Source: a bacterium BMS3Bbin10
GTDB taxonomy: Bacteria > Pseudomonadota > Alphaproteobacteria > Rhizobiales > Methyloligellaceae
Direction of reading: 5' to 3'
Assembly (NCBI GenBank): GCA_002897995.1
Contig: BDTT01000131.1
Coordinates: forward strand, 1 to 64,000
DNA length: 64,000 nt
Made by a program: the position numbers and the translations under genes. The notes under the pieces are model-generated. The model saw only the letters and a list, made by a program, of their open reading frames with translations. It made no database searches and was not told where the DNA came from. Positions 1-10,843 of this stretch are shown piece after piece (position 1 is the first letter of the stretch; each line of letters opens with the position of its first letter).

Positions 1-505
1 ACCGAGCGCAGCGAGGCAAGCGCGAATGCGCGCCGCCCGGTCAGGGCGCGCCCGCGCAGGCCCTGCCGTAGGCAGGAATAGCCGTGAGCGAAGACATCTC
101 AACCGAGCGCAGCGAGGCAAGCGCGAATGCGCGCCGCCCGGTCAGGGCGCGCCCGCGCAGGCCCTGCCGTAGGCAGGAATAGCCGTGAGCGAAGACATCT
201 CAACCGAGCGCAGCGAGGCAAGCGCGAACGCGCGCCGCCCGGTCAGGGCGCGCCCGCGCAGGCCCGTCCGCAGGACGGAACAGCCGTGAGCGAAGACATC
301 TCAACCGAGCGCAGCGAGGCAAGCGCGAATGCGCGCCGCCCGGTCAGGGCGCGCCCGCGCAGGCCCTGCCGGAGGCAGGATTAGCCGTGAGCGAAGACAT
401 CTCAACCGAGCGCAGCGAGGCAAGGCCGAACGGCCGCCGCCCGGTCAGGGCGCGCCCGCGCAGGCCCTGCCGGAGGCAGGATTAGCCGTGAGCGAAAGAG
501 TCTTG
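1..505. repeat. Five-copy 101-bp tandem repeat with three hairpins per unit
   Basis: Units start near 1, 102, 203, 304 and 405, head to tail with no spacers; the array may continue left of the window. Each unit holds a GCGC-GAAT-GCGC hairpin (unit bases 20-31), a CGCCC-GGTCA-GGGCG hairpin (34-48) and a CCTGCC-GTA-GGCAGG hairpin (62-76). In unit 3 (264-278) the last stem reads CCGTCC/GGACGG, and in unit 5 (424-435) the first stem reads GGCC/GGCC, so both stems change by paired, compensating substitutions. The period is not a multiple of three, so open frames through it are unlikely to be genes. Its right end abuts the 3' end of the gamma-glutamyltransferase gene. Confidence 0.9.
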
Positions 506-526
506 AGCGAAAAAACCACCCGCATC

Positions 527-2065
527 TCACGCCAATACCACGCAACCTTCCCGTCTCGGATCGCCCGCGCCCTCCAGCCGCCCGTTTCCGTCCCTGCGGG
601 CGCTATGCACGCCGCCGAAGAACAGATTTGCCTCCGGCCAGCCATGAGCCTCGGGGTAGGCCTCCAGCAGCGCGGCGCGCTCATCCTCATTGAAGGCGAT
701 CTCCCAGGGCGCTTCTTCGAAGCTTACCGCGCTGCCGCGCTCCACATGCAGCCGCGCCGCGTTGATCGCATCCTCCAGGCCCATATTCCTGTCGAACAGG
801 TTGACGGCCACTTGCAGGATGGCGGTGCGGATGCGGTTCGACCCGCCTGAACCGAGCGCGGTAAGGGCGCCGTCGCGGCTCAGGGCAATTGTCGGCGCCA
901 TCATGGTGGAAAGCCGCGTGCCTGGCTCCCACAGGTGAAAGCCGCCCGGGTTCAGATCCTCCTCGCCCAGCATGTTGTTGAGCATGAAGCCGCACCCCTT
1001 CACCATATGTCCGTTGCCCTCGCCATTGGTGATTGTGGCCGCCGCCGCATTGCCTTCAGCGTCGATGATGGAAATATGCGTGGTGCCGCGCGTCGCGGGC
1101 GCGTGCCCGGCGAGGGCCTTGAGATGGCTTTCGATGGTCGCATCCTGAACGATTTCGTGCAGGGCCTGCCCGCGGGCCATGCGCACGGTGTTGGTCTCCT
1201 CCATGATGCGCGCCAGCAGCACCGGGTCCGGCGCGCCGCCTTCAGGGAGCAATTTTTCCAGCAGCGCCAGCCCGAAGGCGATCAATGCCCCGCTGGCCGC
1301 GGGCACCGGGTTCAGAAGCAGCTCGTGGCCGCGATAGCGCCATGCGAGGGGGACGCGCCGCTCCACCGTGTAGCCTTTCAGATCTTCCAGGTTCAGATGG
1401 CCGCCAAGCTCACGCGACTGCGCCGTTATGGCCTGCGCCACCTCGCCCTCGGTAAACAGCCTCGGCCCCTCGCGGGCCAGGGTGTCGAGCGTGTCGGAAA
1501 CTTCCGCGTTCCGGTATGTGTCGCCCGCGCGGAGCAGCTTCTCATCCGGCGCGAAATAGCGCCGCGCGGAAGGGGTGGCCGTCAGGATCGGCGCGACGAC
1601 GGTGTAAAGATAGGCGTGCAGAGCGGTGATGGTGACGCCGTCCCGCGCGGCCATGACGGCGGGTTCCAGCAGCCGCGTCATGGGCAGGCGCCCGAGATCG
1701 TCATGGATGGCGTACAGCCCGGGAACGAACCCCGGAACGGCAGCCGAGCCGGCGCCGATATGAAATTCCTGGGTGGCCGGGCCGAAGTCCGCATTGATGC
1801 CGTAGAATTCGATCTCGTCCGGGTTGCGTTTGGCGGCAGGCGTCTGGGCGAAGAAATCGTAGCAGATCGAGGTCCTTGAGCCCGCCGGGCGGGCCATCAC
1901 GAACCCGCCCCCGCCAAGGGAGGAGAAGACGAATTCCGGCACGGTCGCCGCCGCCATTGCGGCAATGGCCGCATCGAAAGCGTTGCCGCCCTCGCGCAAC
2001 ACTTCCGCCGCCGCCTCCGCCGTCACCTTGTGGCCGGCGGCCACGACTCCTTTTGGGTCTTTCAT
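527..2065 (-). CDS. Gamma-glutamyltransferase (GGT) family protein, no signal peptide
   Basis: A 512-residue Ntn-hydrolase of the gamma-glutamyltranspeptidase family, which cleaves or transfers gamma-glutamyl groups from glutathione-like compounds. The family's autocatalytic cleavage and nucleophile motif is present as GTTHIS, with the likely nucleophile at Thr328, and GGGGF near residue 51 and the LSTMMAPTI stretch also fit. The N-terminus (MKDPKGVVAAGHKVTAEAA) begins directly in the catalytic fold, so unlike the periplasmic E. coli enzyme this one should be cytoplasmic. The start at 2065 is the only sensible one because the conserved N-terminal segment begins there. It is divergent from the sugar dehydrogenase gene and ends beside the 101-base repeat array. 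Confidence 0.88.
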   Translation of the reverse strand: MKDPKGVVAAGHKVTAEAAAEVLREGGNAFDAAIAAMAAATVPEFVFSSLGGGGFVMARPAGSRTSICYDFFAQTPAAKRNPDEIEFYGINADFGPATQEFHIGAGSAAVPGFVPGLYAIHDDLGRLPMTRLLEPAVMAARDGVTITALHAYLYTVVAPILTATPSARRYFAPDEKLLRAGDTYRNAEVSDTLDTLAREGPRLFTEGEVAQAITAQSRELGGHLNLEDLKGYTVERRVPLAWRYRGHELLLNPVPAASGALIAFGLALLEKLLPEGGAPDPVLLARIMEETNTVRMARGQALHEIVQDATIESHLKALAGHAPATRGTTHISIIDAEGNAAAATITNGEGNGHMVKGCGFMLNNMLGEEDLNPGGFHLWEPGTRLSTMMAPTIALSRDGALTALGSGGSNRIRTAILQVAVNLFDRNMGLEDAINAARLHVERGSAVSFEEAPWEIAFNEDERAALLEAYPEAHGWPEANLFFGGVHSARRDGNGRLEGAGDPRREGCVVLA

Positions 2066-2194
2066 GGCCCCTAACTAGCGGTGCGGTGCGGGGGCTGCAA
2101 TAGGCGCGATCCGCGCCGTCCTTACGGCCGCATTTGTGCCCTGTGTATGATGGAGACTATTCTTGCAACTCAATGGGTCAGGAGGACTCCCGCC

Positions 2195-3298
2195 ATGCGT
2201 TTGATCCTGTTCATGACGGCCTTCATGGCGGCGGGCCTCGGCCCGGCCTTCGCCGCGGATTCCGCGCCAAGCGCCTACCGCACGGTGACCGTCGCCAAAG
2301 GTCTTGAGCATCCCTGGGGCATGGCGTTTTTGCCCGACGGGCGCATTCTGGTGACCGAGCGCCCGGGGCGCCTGCGGATTGTCTCGCTCAAGGGAGACAT
2401 CTCACCCCCGCTGCGCGGCCTGCCGAAGATCACCGCCCTCGGGCAGGGGGGGCTGCTCGACGTGGCGCTCCACCCGGATTTCAAATCCAACAGGCTGGTT
2501 TATTTCTCCTTCTCCGAACCTGGCGCCGGCGGACTGGGCACGGCGGTCGCGCGCGGCCGGCTGGAGGGAAATGCGCTTCTGGAGGTGCAGACGATCTTTC
2601 GCCAGAAGCCGAAACTCGAAGGCGGGTTTCATTTCGGCTCGCGGCTGGTGTTTGCGCCCGACGGCACGCTGTATATCTCGATGGGGGACCGCGGCCGGAT
2701 GGAGCGGGCACAGGACACCGGCAATCATCAGGGCACCATCGCGCGGGTGAATGACGACGGTTCGATCCCGAAGGACAATCCTTTCGTCGGCCGCGCCGAT
2801 GCGCTCCCGGAAATCTACACTTATGGGAACCGCAATGTGCAGGGCATGGCGCTCAACCCGCGCACCGGCATTGTCTGGGCGCAGGAGCATGGGCCAAAGG
2901 GCGGCGATGAGGTGAATATCCTCAAAAGTGGCGCCAACTATGGCTGGTCGGCAATCACCTACGGGACCGATTATGACGGCACCGCCATCTCGGACCTCAC
3001 CGCAAAGCAGGGCATGGAACAGCCGGTGCTGCACTGGACGCCTTCCATCGCGCCTTCGGGCATGGCCTTCTATGAGGGAGATAAGTTTCCGCACTGGAAG
3101 GGAGACCTGTTCGTCGGGGCGCTCAAGGACCGCCATCTGCGCCGGATTGATCTCGACGGCGACAAGGTGGTGAGGCAGGAAATTCTGCTTAAAGAACTGC
3201 GCGCGCGCATCCGCGACGTGCGCTCGGGGCCCGACGGTTTTCTCTGGGTGCTGACCGATGCGCCGGATGGAAAGCTGATCCGGATCGAGCCGAAATAG
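2195..3298 (+). CDS. PQQ-dependent soluble aldose sugar dehydrogenase (YliI/Asd-like)
   Basis: A 367-residue secreted six-bladed beta-propeller of the glucose/sorbosone dehydrogenase family, which oxidises aldoses in the periplasm with PQQ as cofactor. The chosen ATG follows GGAGG at 2181-2185 and opens a signal peptide ending near AFAADS (residue 20). Family segments are present: EHPWGMAFLPDGR, QGGLLDVALHP, YTYGNRNVQGMA, AQEHGPKGGDEVN and ANYGWSAITYG. An open frame reaches back to 2081 but lacks a ribosome site and would bury the signal peptide. No PQQ biosynthesis genes lie nearby, so cofactor supply is unknown. Confidence 0.88.
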   Translation: MRLILFMTAFMAAGLGPAFAADSAPSAYRTVTVAKGLEHPWGMAFLPDGRILVTERPGRLRIVSLKGDISPPLRGLPKITALGQGGLLDVALHPDFKSNRLVYFSFSEPGAGGLGTAVARGRLEGNALLEVQTIFRQKPKLEGGFHFGSRLVFAPDGTLYISMGDRGRMERAQDTGNHQGTIARVNDDGSIPKDNPFVGRADALPEIYTYGNRNVQGMALNPRTGIVWAQEHGPKGGDEVNILKSGANYGWSAITYGTDYDGTAISDLTAKQGMEQPVLHWTPSIAPSGMAFYEGDKFPHWKGDLFVGALKDRHLRRIDLDGDKVVRQEILLKELRARIRDVRSGPDGFLWVLTDAPDGKLIRIEPK

Positions 3299-3545
3299 CG
3301 GATGTTTCTTCAATATGCCGGGAATGCGTGGCTTTGGCCCGGTGCCGCAATCAGGGCGTCAGTTCAATTCTTGTTGAAGTGGCGCAAAGGCGTTAACGGC
3401 TGTGCCCCAGGATGGCTAAGTTATTAAAATGGGCCGGTGCGGTTATGGCGTGCGGGTTCGATCGCGCAGGTTTCCCTTTTTCGCTGGGATTCGCTGGCTT
3501 TGAGTTTCTGTGGCCGGGTGACGGCCGAGAAGGGAGACCATCACT

Positions 3546-4433
3546 ATGATGAAAGTGACGAGAAGGGGGCTCTTGGCGTGGACGGGCGCTGTGGGAGGAG
3601 CTTACGGATTGGGACTGGCGACGCCGCGGCTGGTTTCATTCGTCAGGGAAGCCCCGTTTCGCCGCGCGGCGGAGGCGGTCGCGCCGTCGAAACCGATCCT
3701 GACAAGCCTTGATATCGGCGGCCCGGTGGCGAAGCTGGTCGAATCCGGCGTCATAGATGTCGAGAAATTCACCAAAGCCCACAAACGCTACGGTCCCATC
3801 CCCGAATGGGTATCGCGCGCGCTCGAGGGAAAACAGCAAGAGCTGACCTTCTCGGCCCAGACCGCGACTTACAATCTCAACCTGCTGTGGCCCCTTGGAC
3901 TTGCGACAAAGGCGACGTTCAACGATGACAGTCCGATAAAGGGCGACGACCTTCCCAATTACGCCAGTACGGGCGGGTGGTTTCTCGGGCGGGAGAATAA
4001 CGGTGCCGCCTACTTCAATGCGGTGGATACCCTTCCCCTGACACCGGAGCAGTCGAAACGGGTTCACCGTCTCGCCGAAGGCGTGTTTCGCCCCTGCTGC
4101 GGCAACTCCAGCTTCTTTCAGGACTGCAACCACGGTTCCGCGATGCTGGGCCTGCTGGAGCTTACCGCGGCCAACGGATGGAGCGAGGCCGAGATGCTGG
4201 GCCTGGCCAAGGCCGCCAATGGCTTCTGGTACCCGCAGGAATATGCGGAACTTGCCCTGTATTTCGACGTCATAGAGGGTCTGTCCTGGAGCGAGGTTCC
4301 TGCGAAGCGGGTCTTGTCCACGGAGTTTTCGTCAGTCCAGGGATGGCAGGAAAATGTGTATGCCGCCCTCGTCAAGCGCGGAACTCTTGTAAAGGACCTG
4401 CCGAGCGGAGGCGGTGGAGGCTGCGCCGTCTGA
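3546..4433 (+). CDS. Tat-exported Cys-rich protein of unknown function
   Basis: A 295-residue protein I cannot assign. It starts with a twin-arginine signal (TRRGLLAW, residues 5-12) and a hydrophobic stretch, so it is probably exported folded, often a sign of a cofactor. The central region has RPCCGNSSFFQDCNHGSAML, three cysteines and one histidine in a compact motif, somewhat reminiscent of the PCYCGC-type Cys motif of exported metal-associated proteins; that comparison is only suggestive. The C-terminus ends in a glycine run with one Cys (GGGGGCAV). A purine-rich GGGAGA lies a few bases upstream of the tandem ATGATG. It stands alone, convergent with the next gene. Confidence 0.75.
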   Translation: MMKVTRRGLLAWTGAVGGAYGLGLATPRLVSFVREAPFRRAAEAVAPSKPILTSLDIGGPVAKLVESGVIDVEKFTKAHKRYGPIPEWVSRALEGKQQELTFSAQTATYNLNLLWPLGLATKATFNDDSPIKGDDLPNYASTGGWFLGRENNGAAYFNAVDTLPLTPEQSKRVHRLAEGVFRPCCGNSSFFQDCNHGSAMLGLLELTAANGWSEAEMLGLAKAANGFWYPQEYAELALYFDVIEGLSWSEVPAKRVLSTEFSSVQGWQENVYAALVKRGTLVKDLPSGGGGGCAV

Positions 4434-4453
4434 AATGGCGGGCCGCCTCAAGT

Positions 4454-5020
4454 TCAGCCTTTGCAAAGCGTCTCCATCGGGAAGGACAGCTTGGCGCCGT
4501 TGATGGCTTCGAGATAAATCGTGTCGGTGTCCACCGCGCGATACCGGATGTCCGCATTCTTGCTCTGGCTCGGGCGGCCCGTATCGAGGTCCACCATTTG
4601 TGATGCGCTGACGCGGATTTCCCGGTATTTGCGCTTGCCCTGGCCGTCCTGCACACGGCCGAAGAGCGTCACGTCACGCAATATCATCAGCGGCGAACCC
4701 CGCAAATCGCCGCGCCCGCTCCAGGTGAAAAGGAACTTGCCGCGGGTGTTCTTGTTGGTGTGCACGATGGCCACGCCGAACCCCCTGCGGTTGGGGCTCA
4801 GCAGCAGGACGCCCTTCTGCTTCGAATTATAGTCGTTGCGCGAAATCTTGCCCTGAACGGTGCGCACATAGGCGTCCGGCCGCATCAGGAAGCTCTTGTT
4901 CATGAAGCTGTCGAACTCGTCATAGACGACGGAGCAATCGAACGGGCCGGCATGCGCGGGCGCGCCGAAACCCGCGAAAAGCGCCAGGGCGGCCAGCGCG
5001 GCGGTCAGATGTTTTTTCAT
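4454..5020 (-). CDS. Secreted protein of unknown function, downstream of pckA
   Basis: A 188-residue protein with a clear Sec signal peptide (MKKHLTAALAALALFAGFGAPAHA, residues 1-24) and a soluble, probably beta-rich mature part. No family is recognised. The open frame extends upstream into pckA, but the ATG at 5020 is chosen because it begins the signal peptide. It lies only 10 bases after the pckA stop on the same strand and so is probably cotranscribed with it. Two cysteines (near residues 29 and 186) could form a periplasmic disulfide. Confidence 0.8.
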   Translation of the reverse strand: MKKHLTAALAALALFAGFGAPAHAGPFDCSVVYDEFDSFMNKSFLMRPDAYVRTVQGKISRNDYNSKQKGVLLLSPNRRGFGVAIVHTNKNTRGKFLFTWSGRGDLRGSPLMILRDVTLFGRVQDGQGKRKYREIRVSASQMVDLDTGRPSQSKNADIRYRAVDTDTIYLEAINGAKLSFPMETLCKG

Positions 5021-5030
5021 ATCGCCTACC

Positions 5031-6638
<1,608 letters not shown>

Positions 6639-6844
6639 TGTGTCCACTCCCTCAACACAACCATCTCTCGCCGCCCACAGGATGTAACGAGAAAAACCCG
6701 GGCGGCCCTGTAAAATGTCCGTTTCCGAAAAGCGCTGCACGCTATTGCGCCGCATACCCTCGGACAAGGCATTCATTGGTCTATATCTGACCGGTTGAAT
6801 CAACTGATTTTACGTAAATCAGCGCCACACAAAGGGCGTAATGG

Positions 6845-7594
6845 TTAACCCCGGGCCCTCCGGCTCAGCTCGGCGAGGGCGCTGCGCACCGCTTGCGGCG
6901 ACGTGACGCGGCGTGGAAAATCAAGGCGCAGCCCCGTTTCCGCGAGCACCAGATCGCACCCTTCGGGGTCACAGGAGACAAAACGCCAGCCACCGGCCGG
7001 CGCGCCCAGCAGTTTTGTTGCGTAAAGAGCCACCGCGTCGGCGTGGTCCGCGTTCATATGCTCCACGATTTCAGCTTCCGCTCCGATCAGCGATGCGGCG
7101 TCCGATAGGTCGGTTGCCAGGTCTTCCGCGCTCAGATCCGATATGCGGCCAAACCCGCCGACGAAATGGGCGCCCTCGACCTTCAGTTCGTAAACGGCGA
7201 AGTCGCTGAAGCCGGCATATCCGGCCGCCGCGGGGTGGCGGCTCAGGAATCTGGCGCGGGCAAGCGGATCGTCCGTTTTCTCCATCTGTCCGCGAACACT
7301 GACGCGCGCGCCTTCCAGCGGGTCGCCAAGGCCCCCCGTCTCGTCGAACAGCAGCGAGGCCCGCGGGTTCCCGAGAATGTTTTTCGTATGTTCCGCAAGC
7401 GAGGAGATCAGCGTCAGCGGCGCGCCGCCGGGCTGCATGGCAACCGTAACGAGAGAGGCGTAGGGGTCGCCGGTCTCGCGATTGAGCGTCGCCAGGGAGG
7501 CCTTGAGCGCGCGGCGCATGACGGCGCGGGACCATGAATCGGAGGATTTGCCGCCGGTTTGCATGGGGGCTGTCATATTCTCCGCGTTTGCCAT
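6845..7594 (-). CDS. HugZ-like pyridoxamine-oxidase-fold protein with C-terminal DUF2470
   Basis: A 249-residue cytoplasmic protein with a split-barrel FMN/heme-binding domain (about residues 20-150, including YASLVTVAM and GNPRASLLFD) followed by a DUF2470 domain with EHMNADHADA. This layout is that of the HugZ heme-utilisation family and related stress proteins; which cofactor it binds cannot be read here. The start is uncertain: ATG at 7594 opens a plausible frame, while ATG at 7576 has GGAG only three bases upstream, and the frame reaches back to 7669. It is divergent from chvI, so the two share a control region. Confidence 0.82.
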   Translation of the reverse strand: MANAENMTAPMQTGGKSSDSWSRAVMRRALKASLATLNRETGDPYASLVTVAMQPGGAPLTLISSLAEHTKNILGNPRASLLFDETGGLGDPLEGARVSVRGQMEKTDDPLARARFLSRHPAAAGYAGFSDFAVYELKVEGAHFVGGFGRISDLSAEDLATDLSDAASLIGAEAEIVEHMNADHADAVALYATKLLGAPAGGWRFVSCDPEGCDLVLAETGLRLDFPRRVTSPQAVRSALAELSRRARG

Positions 7595-7713
7595 ATTGTT
7601 GCATTGCAGTAACACTCCTGCGCGAAAGCTACTATAAGTCGTGCCACAATTTGTCCTAGTTGCGGCCATAGACCGCCACGTGGGGGACGATGTCTACCGC
7701 GAGGAACAAGTGA

Positions 7714-8412
7714 ATGCCGACGATTGCACTGGTCGATGACGATCGGAATATTCTGACATCCCTGCGTATGGCGCTGGAATCCGAGGGGTACAAGACCCAG
7801 ACCTATAATGACGGGTCTTCCGCGCTTGACGGACTGACGGGCAATCCGCCCGATCTGGCGATTCTCGACATCAAGATGCCGAGGATGGACGGGATGGAGC
7901 TGCTGCGCCGGTTGCGCCAGATGACGGAAATGCCCGTGATATTCCTCACGTCCAAGGATGAAGAGATCGATGAACTTTTCGGTCTCAAGATGGGCGCGGA
8001 CGACTATATCCGCAAACCCTTCTCGCAACGCCTTCTGGTGGAGCGGGTCAAGGCCGTGCTGCGCCGCGCGCAACCGCGCGAGGCCACCGCCACGGCAGCC
8101 GATGCCACAAAGGTCATCGAGCGCGGCAAACTGAAGCTGGACGCGGAACGTCATACCTGCGAGTGGGATGGAAACCAGGTGACGCTGACCGTAACCGAGT
8201 TCCTCATCCTGCAATCGCTGGCCCAGAGGCCCGGCGTCGTCAAGAGCCGTGACGCCTTGATGGATGCGGCCTATGATGATCAGGTCTATGTCGATGACCG
8301 GACAATCGACAGCCATATCAAACGGCTTCGCAAGAAATTCAAGCAAGTCGACGACGGCTTTAATGTGATTGAGACGCTCTATGGTGTTGGCTATCGATTC
8401 AGAGAAAGCTGA
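7714..8412 (+). CDS. chvI: OmpR-family response regulator ChvI
   Basis: A 232-residue regulator closely matching rhizobial ChvI over its whole length ([14 protein letters not shown], then [19 protein letters not shown]). The receiver domain covers residues 1-115 with the phospho-acceptor Asp52, the acidic pocket DDD at 8-10 and Lys at KPFS. The C-terminal winged helix (about 130-232) ends with the usual YGVGYRF. ChvG/ChvI senses acid or envelope stress and controls virulence, exopolysaccharide and central metabolism genes in related bacteria. The partner kinase follows within a few bases. Confidence 0.95.
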   Translation: MPTIALVDDDRNILTSLRMALESEGYKTQTYNDGSSALDGLTGNPPDLAILDIKMPRMDGMELLRRLRQMTEMPVIFLTSKDEEIDELFGLKMGADDYIRKPFSQRLLVERVKAVLRRAQPREATATAADATKVIERGKLKLDAERHTCEWDGNQVTLTVTEFLILQSLAQRPGVVKSRDALMDAAYDDQVYVDDRTIDSHIKRLRKKFKQVDDGFNVIETLYGVGYRFRES

Positions 8413-8415
8413 TGA

Positions 8416-10233
8416 GTGCGCCTGGCGATGGCCGTTGATTTAAATCGGTCGATAACACTTTCGGGAACCAAGCGTCTTTTGCGCGGCCCGCTCGATGTGC
8501 TCCGCCGGATCGCAAGGAAGATCGATTCCGGCTTTCCCTTTGCGTCTCTCACCCAGCGCATCGTCATCCTCAATCTGTTCAGCTTCGCCGTTCTGGTGAC
8601 CGGTATCCTGTTCCTCAATCAGTTCCGCGCGGGGCTGATCGACGCCAAGGTGCAGTCTCTGCTGACGCAAGGCGAAATCATCGCCAGCGCCATCGGCGCC
8701 TCGGCGGCGATCGACACGGCGCGCGTGGCGCTGGAAATCGAACCCGCGTCCCAGGGGCAGGCCGCCGGACAGGGGGCCATCGCCCAGTCCGGCCAGGGTC
8801 TGGAATCGCTTGAATTCTCGATCAATCCGGAGCGCGCCGCGCCGGAATTGCGCGACCTCATAAAGCCGACCAAGACACGGGCGCGCATTTATGATCGCGG
8901 TGGCGCGCTGATCCTCGATTCGGAGTCACTCTATTCACGCGGTCAGATTCTGCGTTACGACCTGCTGCCGCCTGGCGGCCAGAAGCCGGACGTCATTACA
9001 AAATACTGGCGCCGTTTTTCCAAGTGGCTGTGGTCGCCGGACCTGCCGCCCTACAGCGAGACAGCGGCCATTGACGGCAGGGATATCTCGGAGGTCGCCT
9101 CGGCGCTGACGGGCGTTTCGGTTCCCATCGTGCGGGTCAATGAACGCGGCGAGCTGATCGTCTCGGTGGCCGTGCCCATTCAGCCGGTGCGCGCGGTTCT
9201 CGGCGTCCTGCTCCTGTCTACCCGGGGCGGAGACATCGACAGCATCGTCGCCGACGAGCGCTGGCAGATCATGCGCATGGGGCTCTATGCGGCGGTGGTT
9301 ATGATGCTGTTGTCGATATTGATGGCGCGGACCATTGCCGGGCCGATGCGCGAGCTTTCCGATGCGGCCGAACGGGTGCGCCGGCGCATCAAGGCGCGCG
9401 CGGAGATACCCGACTATTCCTACCGGTCGGACGAGATCGGCCATTTGTCCGGCGCCCTGCGCGATATGACGTCGGCGCTCTACCGGCGCATGGACGCCAT
9501 TGAAAGTTTCGCCGCCGATGTGTCTCATGAGTTGAGGAACCCGTTGACCTCGCTGCGCTCGGCCGCGGAAACCCTGCCGCGGGTCAAGAGCAAGGAATCG
9601 CGCCAGCGGCTGATGGATGTCATCGCCGACGACGTGCAGCGGCTCGATCGCCTCATCAGCGATATTTCCGACGCCTCGCGGCTGGACGCGGAACTCACGC
9701 GCGAGGACGCCGAGCCGGTGGACATCAAGGATATGCTGAACACCGTCGTTCCCGCCTTCGCCCAGTCGGTTCGCGCGCCCGCCCCCAAAATCGTCGTCAA
9801 CATCCCCGATCACAGCCCCCGGGGGGCGAACCCCTATATGGTCCTCGGGCATGACAATCGTCTGGGACAGGTCATAGTCAACCTGCTCCAGAATGCGGTG
9901 TCTTTCTCTCCCAAGCGCGGCACGATTACCGTGTCGGCGGGGCGCATCGGCGATGACGTGGAGATCGTGGTTGAGGACGAGGGCCCGGGCATCCCGCCCG
10001 ACAATCTCGAAAGAATTTTCGACCGTTTCTACACCGACCGGCCGGGCGAGGACGCCTTTGGCAAGAATTCCGGTTTGGGGTTGAATATTTCGCAGCAGAT
10101 CGTGACGGCGCATGGCGGCAGGATCTGGGCCGAGAACCGCAAGGGGCCGCCGCGAAGGGGTGGCCGGGCATCGGGCAAGCGCGGAGCGCGTTTCATCATC
10201 AGGCTTCCCGCGGCAAACACCAAGCGGGGGTGA
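8416..10233 (+). CDS. chvG: Sensor histidine kinase ChvG (ExoS)
   Basis: A 605-residue membrane kinase paired with chvI. Transmembrane segments lie at about 49-67 and 289-309, flanking a periplasmic sensor domain of roughly 220 residues, then HAMP, and a HisKA domain with the phospho-accepting His371 in DVSHELRNPLTS. The ATPase domain has N-box NLLQNAVSFS, DEGPGIP and GLGLNISQQI. The frame opens with GTG at 8416, three bases after the chvI stop; ATG at 8428 is an alternative. In Sinorhizobium the periplasmic inhibitor ExoR controls this kinase; no exoR is seen here. Confidence 0.93.
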   Translation: MRLAMAVDLNRSITLSGTKRLLRGPLDVLRRIARKIDSGFPFASLTQRIVILNLFSFAVLVTGILFLNQFRAGLIDAKVQSLLTQGEIIASAIGASAAIDTARVALEIEPASQGQAAGQGAIAQSGQGLESLEFSINPERAAPELRDLIKPTKTRARIYDRGGALILDSESLYSRGQILRYDLLPPGGQKPDVITKYWRRFSKWLWSPDLPPYSETAAIDGRDISEVASALTGVSVPIVRVNERGELIVSVAVPIQPVRAVLGVLLLSTRGGDIDSIVADERWQIMRMGLYAAVVMMLLSILMARTIAGPMRELSDAAERVRRRIKARAEIPDYSYRSDEIGHLSGALRDMTSALYRRMDAIESFAADVSHELRNPLTSLRSAAETLPRVKSKESRQRLMDVIADDVQRLDRLISDISDASRLDAELTREDAEPVDIKDMLNTVVPAFAQSVRAPAPKIVVNIPDHSPRGANPYMVLGHDNRLGQVIVNLLQNAVSFSPKRGTITVSAGRIGDDVEIVVEDEGPGIPPDNLERIFDRFYTDRPGEDAFGKNSGLGLNISQQIVTAHGGRIWAENRKGPPRRGGRASGKRGARFIIRLPAANTKRG

Positions 10234-10236
10234 GAA

Positions 10237-10707
10237 TTGTCCGGAGGCGCCACGAGCGGCGAATTGCTTGTTCATGGCACCTGTATCGCCATGTCCGCCT
10301 CCGGCGCCCTGCTCAGGGGCGCGCCCGGTTCGGGCAAATCCGATCTTGCCCTGCGGTTCATTTCGCTCTTCGGCGTGGCGGACGGGGGAATTCAGGGGGC
10401 CTGTCTGGTGGCCGACGACCAGGTGCTGCTGTCGCGCGAGGGGCGGGGGCTTGTCGCCCGTTCACCCGAGACAATCGCCGGCCGGCTCGAAGTGCGCGGT
10501 GTCGGCATTGTCGAGGTTCCCCATTGCGAGCGGACGCCGCTGACCCTGGTCGTCGATCTTGTCGCGGCCGGGGACGTGCCGCGCATGCCGCCCGATCCCT
10601 TGCCGCGTGAGGATATCCTGGGCGTACAAACGCCGGTAGTGAAGCTGAACCCGTTTGAAATTTCCAGCCCGGTCAAGCTCAAGCTGGTTTTGACGGGCAG
10701 GCCCTGA
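10237..10707 (+). CDS. hprK: HPr kinase/phosphorylase, short alphaproteobacterial form
   Basis: A 156-residue catalytic domain of HPr(Ser) kinase, which phosphorylates a serine of HPr and so links carbon or PTS state to regulation. The P-loop GAPGSGKS is at residues 28-35, and the later RGVGIVEVP segment matches the family's conserved core. The roughly 130-residue N-terminal domain of Gram-positive HprK is absent, as is usual in alphaproteobacteria. The likely start is TTG at 10237, just behind a GGGGGTGAG run and three bases after the chvG stop, so it is probably translationally coupled; the exact start is not certain. Confidence 0.87.
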   Translation: MSGGATSGELLVHGTCIAMSASGALLRGAPGSGKSDLALRFISLFGVADGGIQGACLVADDQVLLSREGRGLVARSPETIAGRLEVRGVGIVEVPHCERTPLTLVVDLVAAGDVPRMPPDPLPREDILGVQTPVVKLNPFEISSPVKLKLVLTGRP

Positions 10708-10843
10708 GAAGGACCGCATTGCACCCTTGGAATAGTTCGAAAACGCGCTAGACTCCCGATGGAGACAAAGTGAGAATTGCCTGTGCCCGGGACGCGAGGC
10801 GGACAGGGCAGATGAACCGGTTGTGCGTTTAGCGGGGTAACAC

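Noticed and set aside
1-505. Possible CRISPR array
   Set aside because: Units are contiguous near-identical 101-base copies with no unique spacers and no cas genes.
127-850. Short Arg-rich frames through the tandem array
   Set aside because: The 101-base period shifts frame at each unit and the sequence varies by hairpin pairing, not by codon position.
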